A stretch of 64,000 bases of DNA from positions 1,085,929 to 1,149,928 of the forward strand of contig JAJVDF010000436.1 of the NCBI GenBank assembly GCA_022410635.1, in the 5' to 3' direction. The DNA comes from Tretioscincus oriximinensis (taxonomy: Eukaryota > Chordata > Lepidosauria > Squamata > Gymnophthalmidae). A program made the translations under genes and the position numbers. How positions within the stretch are numbered: the first letter of the stretch is position 1; each line of letters opens with the position of its first letter. The notes below the pieces were generated by a model, which was not told the DNA's origin, did no database searches, and saw only the letters and a list, made by a program, of their open reading frames with translations. Shown piece by piece: positions 55,436 through 64,000 of this stretch.

Positions 55436-58400
55436 TATGGGACTAGTTTGAATCCATAGACTGTATCCTTTCACTTACTGTTATGACCTAATTTTTAGGA
55501 CATTTGACTGAACCACATGTTTAGAGTGGTTCCTTCCATATAGTAATGGTCGTAAGGCTTTTACACTTAATCTCTCAATTCCATAGAAACAAAAAGTACT
55601 GCTACTAAAACATTCTAACATCATTATCATCTAGTACCAGTTGTATTTTACAAATGTAATACAGAAGAGGTTTTGTACCACTTAATGTTGTTCCCGAATG
55701 GTTTGCTTGAGTGTGCCTTNCTATTGCAGCAGCAGCCCTCTACAATCCTCAATCTGCCACTGAGAGAGGAAATGATTATCTAATATCAAAGTTATGCAGC
55801 ACTACAGACATTGACACTGTTCTCAGCTATCTTGGGGTCAAGCAGTGTATTTTCTTCCATGCAGGACAGGATGTGGAACTTCAAGTTTACCTCCTCCAGT
55901 GCAAAGTCCATAATAGTGACGTCTTTAGATTATTTTAACTTTGGACTTAATGAGAAGAAGCAGACAATCAATGCATTGCACCCTCAGCTCCTTTTTCAAG
56001 TCATTCTACAATTCTATTAATTAACACTAAACAAAACTTGATTTGTGTATCTTTTAGGTTTTCTGAGCACAAATCATACCTCACTTCACTCTGACCACAG
56101 TCACACGTGTGTTTTTACACNATCTTCAGTCCTAAAGAATTGCAGTAAACCAAATAAACTATTTTTCTGATTTAATTCAGCTATTCAGGACTAAAGATCA
56201 TTTAAATGGATGTGGGTGACCATGGCCTCCGTGTAATTATCATTGTAAGTATAGGAACAAAATGTATTTGCCTTTGGCTAAATAGTGATAGGCATCACTG
56301 AATCTTACAAATATTTCTTTCTGCCATGTAATTTTTTCAAAGCTCGCTACACAATTGCAGGAGTATGAGATGCTGTCACCCGTTCAACANAAAACTACAT
56401 CATTTGCACTTTGTAACAATCATATAAAGTTGAGCAAAGCTATTGTGTACATAGGAACTGATGATATGATGAAACAATAGAGCAGAATGAGTCAACAGCC
56501 NTTATTGTGCACAGCAAATGCCCTGCTAATACACAGAATTGTTATGTGATTCATTCAACAGGTGCAGAGCTGATCATTGTCTACAGATAATGTGTGATAT
56601 AAAAAGTGCTGGATTAGAAATCCACCAGTAGTATTTGACATGCAGCCAGCTGGGATCATAACTGCAGCACATGCACTGCATTTAGACTTAACAGAAGCTT
56701 TCCATTGGATTCACTAAAAATCCGATTTTTAAAAAAAAACATTGATTTTTATCCACCCTGATCTGAGAAAAAAGCAAGAGAAATTTAAAGAACGAGTCAT
56801 TCTTTTAATGTTGCTCTCAGTTTACATATTGATTGAATCTTGTATTAATCATTTTGAAATGCTCCATAAAAACCGTTCAATGGAGGCAATTTTAGATAAA
56901 ATGAAATGAAGACAGACGAGGTTTTACCAAGTCCTACCAACTGCTGCTTGGTGATACAACTCAACAATAGCACTTCCAGTACACATGTTGAGAAAGGCGA
57001 CAACATCTTTTGTTTCACTTCAACTGTATGGTTTCGTAGGCACTGAAACTAAATCGGACGCGAATCATTTCAGAGGTGAACATCAATGGTTAATTCTTCT
57101 TAGTGCAGTTTGTATCTGAATCTTTATGCCAGAGATAAAAGTAGCAATCCAAATACGGCTAAACCGCTTTTCAATCAGGCTGGGAATACTTTTGTTCCGA
57201 TTTTCACTTGGAGCTATCCAAGGTGCTGTTCGATATTAACTTATACAGTGTAACCTTTCCTTTGACTTTGCCATATTGGAATTTTCNTGGTGTTAGCCTA
57301 AATTTGGATTTATTCATCTTTTTATTATTTTACTTGCTGATAATGGAATCTATACCTTGAAATCCAGGCCTGACTTTTATCCAGCCAAAGTCCTTTTTTG
57401 GAACCAAAATATTGTTAGCATGAAGCCTTTCACTTTTAGTTTGGAGAATTATGAAGGTTTCTATAATGCCAATGGATGCTTATAGTAAGCTAATTGCTTA
57501 CAGTTATATGCATTAGAAAGTATCCATCAGAGAGTTTTATCCATTGATGTCATTTTAATTGCTGTTCCTGCTTTAACTATGTTGCAGACCACAAGATTGT
57601 AGGGAATGACAGATGTGACCTGTCAAAACATTGCAGTAGTCTCCCACTTGTCTGGGTCATTCCTGTAATTGATCCTGTAAAAGTTCACAAGAATATGTCG
57701 AACACTCCCTCCAAATTCCAAACACATTCTGGAGGACTTATTTACCTGAATTAGAGCCACTTTCTCCCTTACTGTTGACAGCCAGAATCTTACATTAATA
57801 TGCCACAATGTAATGTAAGAATGGTATCTCAATGCAACGCATTGAAAGAGAGATAGTTGTATGTTCAAGAGGTGTCTATGTTTCTGGATCAGGAGATTCA
57901 GCTACAGGACCTTCCCGTAAACATACATCCTGTACATTTAATCCTTCAACAGTTATTCACCATAAATCGATTGAAGGAAAGATTTAAATTACTGAAGAAC
58001 TGCTTATTATGGTTTGCAAAGTAATTTTCAATGTGATGCTCCAGTCAATGACAGGACAGTGTTAATAATCATAATAAATAAACGATGCTATGTATAGNAG
58101 CCAACTGAAATTTGAGTCTTGGGATGTGATACATCTATCTGGTTCATATTCAGTGTAGTGAGAGTAAGCTTGTATTAATGCTTGTTTGTTAAGAATGATC
58201 TGCACAAACAAAGAAAAGCAAGGCACTAGCCTTTAATCTTACTTAGCGACCTAATATTGATAGATGGAATTTTGGGCATGAAGATCATAGATCTCTTTCC
58301 AGGAAGGCTACAGAAACAGTGCATATTGTTGAGCAAACTATTGCCGGTTAATCATAGTTCGTGCAGTATACACCAACTTTATTNGATTCACTAATTTATT

Positions 58401-59084
58401 TGCTTACTTTGTTCATTTTAAAACCACTTATCATCTAGGCCTCGGAATGGAATACAGATAGATATATACCCGTTCAGTGTTTGGTCAGGAGAATGGTAAA
58501 AACACTTACCAGGAATGAACCATCTTCTCTACCAATCAGTCCTTCATTCGCCAGCAGTCAGCCCTTCCCATTCCTGTTTCTTAGCTTCTACAGATTAATT
58601 AAAAGCAGTCCAGAGATCCTGGAAACAACTCTGAAGGAGTGTAGATGATGTGAAGTGGCCAGCCTCTCTGCATTTAGGTGGGGTGTTCTAAGTTTGAATT
58701 GGGGGATTGTCTGACTGTGTTTGCACTCTACTGTACTCTGAACCAGAACAGAACATTCCTGTATCCAGGATGTGAACAGTCTGGAGTGTCTTTTTATGGA
58801 CTGGGAGAGAATGATGTGCAGTAGTATTTTTGCTAAGCTCAAAAAAAGCCACAATCAACATCATTTTAGTTGCTCAACACACTTATTATTTGATTCAAAT
58901 GTTAGATTGAAAATTGATTTAAATTTTAAAATGCTTTATATTTTCTTTATTGTTACTACTTTGTAAAATTTGTAAACCATTCAGAGACTTTTGCTATAAG
59001 GTGACTAAATGGGTACTAGTGGAAGGAAATAAGGGGAAATTAAGACATTCAATAACCAGGCAAATTTACTTATATTGTGAATAT
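55436..59084. other. Long stretch without a recognised gene
   Basis: AT-rich. 56920-57250 has a few more CpGs than its surroundings (GGACGCGAATC) and no recognised repeat. 58925-58995 (TTTGTAAACCATTCAGAGACTTTTGCTATAAGG) resembles a worn retroelement 3' tail. Open frames here lack protein features. Confidence 0.35.
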
Positions 59085-59125
59085 ACTGCTCAAAACAATT
59101 AAGGGAATACTTTAACATACTTTGG
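59085..59125 (+). mobile_element. Tc1/mariner-like end, same family as 40151-40226
   Basis: TACTGCTCAAAACAATTAAG then GGAATACTTTAACATAC matches the left arm of the 76-bp palindrome at 40151. The right arm is missing. Confidence 0.65.
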
Positions 59126-59213
59126 TCTTTTTCTGTTTCAGAAAATAATCTAAAGAGCCTGCTTTCCATATGTCATTCCATGCTTGCATGGCATGTAGAT
59201 AGCAGACACCTTA

Positions 59214-59686
59214 GGCCTGTTCCCCACATTCTACTTTCTGCACTTTGGAGACGGGTTTACCTTCTGTATGACCAACAGATCCACATGTGTTTAGCCTTCC
59301 ATGTACTCTAAAAGTCTTTATAGCACAGTAAACAGATTCCTCATATCTTGTGGTTTCCACAAGCCTCCGAATCGTTATTCAGAATAAGGCTCCGTGTNGA
59401 TAAGGAATCCATTTTAAAGTCCCAAAGAAGAATTTCTCCGGAGCTACTTTTATGCAAATGTAAAGATTTTATTGGCTCTTAGAGCGCAGAGACTGCCTGG
59501 GAACAGTTGGCAAGGTCTCAAGGAATACTGGGGATTGTAGTTAGAAAAGCACAGCAGTTCCTTCTGGGGGTCCTCATTCTAATAAGGCAGCAGCTAAATG
59601 GCAAGTAAAATGGGGACAGACAGCCAACGTATTTTTTTTTTTAAGCGTTTGCAAAGCGGAGGAAATGGACAGGTGGGGATGTAGCC
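59214..59686. mobile_element. 470-bp Harbinger-like non-autonomous element, copy 2
   Basis: Begins GGCCTGTTCCCCACATTCTA and ends GGACAGGTGGGGATGTAGCC, with TTA to the left and TGA to the right (a TWA-type target with one change). It aligns to 47070-47526 throughout, with small insertions and deletions, for example an extra ATGGCAAGTAAAATGGGGAC block near 59598. The 107-codon reverse frame (59574-59897) runs across the edge and is chance. Confidence 0.7.
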
Positions 59687-60639
59687 TGAGCATCTTGTTT
59701 TGTGCTGCTACACACGCATTCAAACTAAGTTCTTCCAGCAGTAGCCAATAGACCCAAACATCTATTTGGTGCCTTAGTTCAGGCTCAAGAGTCCTTATGG
59801 AACAGATGAATCCTCTTGATTCAAATGAATTCCATTGCTTTATTGCCCATTTTTTAAAGTAATGGAATAATTGCTCTCCACCTGATGCAGCCATCAAAAT
59901 GGGTTGATTTGCTGCAAATAAATGAACAAACCCCCCCCCAAATATTATACATTGTATTATTCACTTACCTTTAATTGAAATGTTGGTCCAAAACGTCAGA
60001 GAACTGAACTTTTCAGAGAGAAAAAATCTTCTTTTTGCTTTTGACTATTTGTACCTTAGTTTATTAACGTAGACATGGTAACAGAAAGAATAACTGCAGC
60101 TGGAGAGTTGGCCATCAAACTGTGAGAAATTTGGAGATGAATGCAAGAAAGCAGGAACCCATTTGTCAAGCTGTGAACTTGATATTTTGTGTTGCTTTAT
60201 TATGACTCTTTGTGCTATATTTCACTTTTATTGAACATGACCTCTCATCACCACGTTAGGAAAGCATTTTGCATTATAGATTGTCTTTAATTTTAAAAAA
60301 ATGTTCATAGAGGAAATGTATCGCAACTGGAAGGAGAATACTCTATTATCATTTCTTTTCTAAACAGTGGCACGTCCTGTGCTTTTTCAAGATTCTTGGA
60401 GCAGATAATGAAAGAAAGTTAGAGGTTAGCTCTTAACTTTTAAAAATAGTTTTGATTCTGTGCCAGTTTCTCAGCTGTCTTCCTAACAGAAGGGTGTTTT
60501 ATTGGGTTGACATTTGGAGTTTAACAGGCATCTGTACTCAGAAATTTCTCTTAGTTGAGCCCAACTNAGCCTTCTATTTAGTATATAAACTTACAGAATT
60601 GATAAATTGCTGGTCATGAGGCATTATAGTCTTCACAAA
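59687..60639. other. Intron-like sequence
   Basis: AT-rich, nothing recognised. Confidence 0.3.
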
Positions 60640-60815
60640 TACAGCGCCTTGCAAAAAGTATTCATACCCCTTGAACTTTTCTACCTTTTTTCACATTACA
60701 CTCACAAACTTAAATGTATTTTATTTTGATTTGTTTGGATAGACCAATACAAAGTGGCAAGTATGTGTGCANTGAAAGGAAAATGATACATGGTTTTCAA
60801 AATTTTAAGATTTGA
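60640..60815 (+). mobile_element. Left end of a Tc1-like DNA transposon
   Basis: TACAGCGCCTTGCAAAAAGT, ATTCATACCCCTTGAACTTT, TCACATTACACTCACAAACTT, GATAGACCAATACAAAGTGG and GGAAAATGATACATGGTTTTC in this order match the left terminal region of a widespread fish/amphibian/reptile Tc1-like family. The transposase and right end are missing. Confidence 0.8.
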
Positions 60816-61439
60816 TTCCAGGCCTGTTCTTTGAAGTAGGCACTGAAAACCTCTCATTTCCCCGCCCAAACAAACTGCAAAGATATGTTTATGGATGCAT
60901 TCATGCAGTTAACAAAGTGCTAGTCTGGTTCAGTGGTACACAACACCCAACAATCTNAGTATTTTTTTTCTTGCCCTTTAATTGATGATGAGGGCTCTCC
61001 ATTTTTTCTAACTATTATTGCATAGAATAGATATAACAGTTGTTTACATTCATCCTTTCCATTCCATTTATTGGCTTTCAAGACATGAATGTTTAATCTT
61101 TTGTTTGCCCTGTCCCAGCTTTGCAGCCTGCTATACAATTTCGTTCTCTACANCATAGGACCTTCCTTTCACAATCAGATCCATCCACATATGAGTCTCC
61201 TTTCAACTTTGTCTCAGATGCTTCACTTTTTCTGAAGCTGTATGTAGTTGCCTTTCACACTTTCGCCCACAATGTTTTAGATACCTCCCACTCTGAGGGG
61301 CTCATTTCCAGTGTCAATTTTTTAGTTTTATGATTCTATCCATGGGGCAAGAATATGGGAGTGATTTGCCCTTTGGTGTTCCAGTGAATCACCTTTTGAC
61401 TGAACTGAAAAAATAGCTATATTACACGAGGTACATAAT
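60816..61439. other. Intron-like sequence
   Basis: Nothing recognised. Confidence 0.3.
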
Positions 61440-61640
61440 TTCTAGCAATGGAGCTTTGCGGCACCCTAAACTAACAAGAAAATGTAGAGCAGCAATATTT
61501 GAACAAAACAACAGAAAACCTGAAGAGGGAAATTTGAAAAAGAAGCAGCAGAATACCAGAATTGCAAAAGATTTTCACTCTCAAGACTGTCTCCTGTTGT
61601 ACCAAGATTAGTTTCCCCTCCACTTAGGTCAAAGTACCAG
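61440..61640 (+). mobile_element. Old Penelope GIY-YIG remnant
   Basis: GAGGGAAATTTGAAAAAGAAGCAGCAGAAT at about 61526-61555 corresponds to 'GRFEREATEL' of the Penelope copy at 44355-44385, with GAACAAAACAACAGAAAACC before it as in 'LEQRNYKG'. The trailing CTGTCTCCTGTTGTACCAAG echoes the text after the intact domain (TGCCTCTTGTTGCCCCAGG). Short and badly eroded. Confidence 0.45.
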
Positions 61641-62014
61641 TTTCTTTAACACTCCAGCAGTACAAGGCCACCTGACAGCATTGGTAGGCAATAACCCAGC
61701 CTTATTCCACACATTTGTACTTTCCTTTTCCCTGGGTATTATTGACCCAACTCTAGGAATCGATGTAAAGNTTAATTACAATGACATATACGACCATGGC
61801 AGAGACATAATAGGNGTTGTTGTCAATTTTTTAAAAGCCAGTTATTACATAGAAGGGATGGCTGTACCTGAAATTATATGCATAATTTTACTGCAGATAT
61901 TGTCTCATTCTCCCTAAGGTAGTAAACCTGGAGTTGGAATGTTCCATATTAATTGTATGAGGGAAAGCTAATGGCTTCTACTTCCGCAAAAGAAAGCTAT
62001 GTGTGCCACCCTAT
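61641..62014. other. Intron-like sequence
   Basis: Nothing recognised; frame 61681-61917 contains two Ns and no motif. Confidence 0.3.
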
Positions 62015-62081
62015 GGTAGGCCGCCCTGAGATCTTTGGGTATAGGGCGGGATATAAATACAAATAAATAAATAGATAAATG
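62015..62081 (+). mobile_element. L2-like LINE tail with (AAAT)n
   Basis: TAGGCCGCCCTGAGATCTTTGG, then GTATAGGGCGGGATATAAATAC and AAATAAATAAATAG. Same terminal sequence as 11985-12062, without the body. Confidence 0.75.
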
Positions 62082-64000
62082 TGCATTTGGAACAAGAATG
62101 ATCTTCCAGAGACACCTTCTAAACCTGTTTCTTTTTCAGCAATAAAGTGCTACTATGGTGGTTATTATGATTTGTTTTTAAAGAAGCAGCTTGCTTCAGA
62201 ATCTTCTGTTAATCCAAATGATTTTGTTGTTGCTGAAAACCATTAGATTGTTTACATTGTTTAGTTATGCCCAGATAGACCTTTAATCGCAGACCTTCAG
62301 GGTTGCAACTTTTCATCTTTTAAGGCTCATGTGTTTTATCAGAAAATGTAGACATTTCATATATGACACATGGCTATAATCTCCACGTAGTCATTTATTT
62401 GCAGTAAAACTGGTACTTTGTCCTGCATCCATCAGGGTTGGTAAACAAGAACTGAGATGGTATATAGAAAAATGCAGAGATGATGGACAGAAGAATAACT
62501 CCTGGTGTTCATAAGGAAATGTCTTTGCAACATATTCCTGCCCTATTGAAAATGAAATCCTGAGCTGGAAAATTATCAGCCCATGTCTTTGGCTTATCAT
62601 ATTGATGAGAAAAACTGAACCCAGGAGGATGGGAAGATTTCCCAAGTTTAATGCAACTAAAAGCATGGAATGCGTTAAACATTTAAATAATAACTTTGAA
62701 ACTTTGTTATAGAAAAAGCTTTGTATTTTTAGTGCAGAGAAAACTTTGTTGAGTGGTCATGTGATAATTTTCGCAAAAGAAAACAAAGGACAAGTAGTTG
62801 GCAAAGGTAATAAGTATTATGGAAGAAAAAGGTTAAAAATAGCTACTTCCACTGCTAGTGTAATTGGATAGATGTTTTGACTTCCTTCTGAACTTTACTT
62901 GATCCTACAAACTTAAACTAAAACATACGGATTTCTGTTTGACTTCATCCTGCATAATACTTGAATCCTGAAAAGCTGTGCTATTGCATAGCAAATCCTA
63001 TCTAAGCAGTGAGGAAGTTAAATGTAACAAATTTTAAAGCAGTGCANTGGGACAAAATGCGAATTATAGAAAGCATGAATGTGCCGCTGAAGTCACTTTG
63101 TTCATAGACAGGGAGCAGCACGTGTTTTCCATATTGCCCAAAGAAAACAGCTGTTAAAAAAGTGTTGTAACAGAATATGGTTTTAAAATGCCTCGCCTGT
63201 TACTATAAAAATAAAGCAGCATAAACATCTTTTCAACCTGACAGATATTTAAAAGACTTATGAACAGACTTTTTAAGTAAAACTCTGCCCAGAGTAGCTT
63301 NTGAAATATCCTGAAATACAAATATAATATAAAATAACAATAAAAGGAAACCCATCAAACAGTCCTGCCCTGTAAAGGCATTTCCAAAAGCACCCCTAGC
63401 CAGGCTAACTGTTCTGCCCATGGCAGGCCTGTATTTAGGCAAAATAAGTAAATTACAGCCCACGGGCAAAATACAGCCTAAATCTGACCGTGCCCCAGGT
63501 AATCTTAACGACATCCGCTGCTAGCAGGAAAAACTTAGTAAGTTTTCAGTATTTTTAAAGTACCTGTACTGTACAGTAGCAGATAGTTCCACAGCAAAAA
63601 AAAAATCACTAAAAATGTCCTTATGTTGCAAACACAGACTAGGTTTTAGGTTTCCTTTATTTTACTTTTGACAAGCTGCTGCTGTTACAACATCAGGTGG
63701 TCTACATTTTCAGCTAGAACGAATTCCTTTGACATCTGATTACCTGTAATTTGCATCTATAATTTAACCTGCATTCAAACTAATGTGTATTTTTAGTATA
63801 ATCTAGGGGTGCATCTAGATAGGGGCAAACTTTAGAGTGCCACATGTCTGGTAACCATTGCTAGAGTACCTGTCAACCAACACAGTGTAAGGTAAAAATT
63901 CGTACCAGAAAAGCAGCAGAATTTCACCAGGTGTCCAGTGTGGGAATCAGTAATATAGCATATATTAATTGACAATATATGGNTTAATATTAAAATGAAC
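62082..64000. other. Intron-like sequence to the window end
   Basis: AT-rich with no supported gene. GGGGTGCATCTAGATAGGGG at 63808-63827 could be the left end of another 'TGCATC' MITE whose right half lies beyond or has been lost. Confidence 0.3.

Noticed and set aside
1..64000. Prokaryotic features (operons, CRISPR arrays, Shine-Dalgarno sites, phage genes)
   Set aside because: The DNA is vertebrate nuclear; the regular spacing of the 28-bp minisatellite is a tandem repeat without spacers, not a CRISPR array.
1..64000. tRNA, rRNA or snRNA genes
   Set aside because: No cloverleaf with A and B boxes or other structured RNA gene was found by eye on either strand; a covariance-model scan would be needed to exclude them.

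Overview
This is vertebrate nuclear DNA, most likely from a squamate reptile. It is AT-rich and CpG-poor outside one island, and it carries a typical sauropsid set of repeats: two lineages of CR1 LINE, L2-like LINEs, L1, a BovB (RTE) LINE, a Penelope-like element with a GIY-YIG domain, Tc1/mariner, hAT and PIF/Harbinger-like DNA elements, and a solo LTR. BovB together with abundant CR1, L2 and Penelope points to a lizard or snake; the species cannot be named from this. Isolated single Ns are scattered through the window and one 136-base N run (737-872) breaks the island.

No complete protein-coding host gene is visible. Positions 370-1620 are a CpG island with an inverted CCAAT box, GC-rich sequence and two good 5' splice sites (after 717 and after 1706). 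This looks like the promoter and non-coding first exon(s) of a plus-strand gene. A 49-base segment at 36185-36233, with a polypyrimidine-AG in front and a GTATGT donor behind, could be a downstream 5'UTR exon. On that reading most of the window is a very long first intron. The gene itself was not recognised.

Layout. 1-370: SINE/LINE tails with (TTC)n. 370-1706: island. 1.7-7.2 kb: intron-like DNA with MITEs, an old CR1 and a polypyrimidine/polypurine pair. 7.2-7.56 kb: solo LTR with a 5-bp target duplication. 8.3-9.96 kb: CR1 next to a dead Tc1 transposase. 11.2-14 kb: BovB with an L2 tail nested in it, then L2 and L1. 15.9-17.1 kb: a DNA element with ACCGTA-type ends and a CR1 tail. 19-32 kb: CR1 tails, Harbinger-like MITEs, a Tc1 end and a palindromic Penelope tail. 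33.2-36.1 kb: a mariner-like hairpin MITE with a nested poly(A) retrocopy, a solitary Penelope tail, two hAT pieces and the candidate exon. 40-45.7 kb: small palindromic elements, a 28-bp minisatellite, CR1, a Penelope element and a second CR1. 47-64 kb: two 460-bp Harbinger-like copies, a near-perfect 130-bp inverted repeat (52.0-52.35 kb), an antisense LINE endonuclease fossil (53.2-54.2 kb) and Tc1/L2 scraps.

The points most worth following are the long hairpin at 52013-52350, the short Penelope-tail unit at 34179-34297 (own target duplication and a hammerhead-like core), and the candidate 5'UTR exons. All identifications come from reading the sequence and remembered family features; no search was run.
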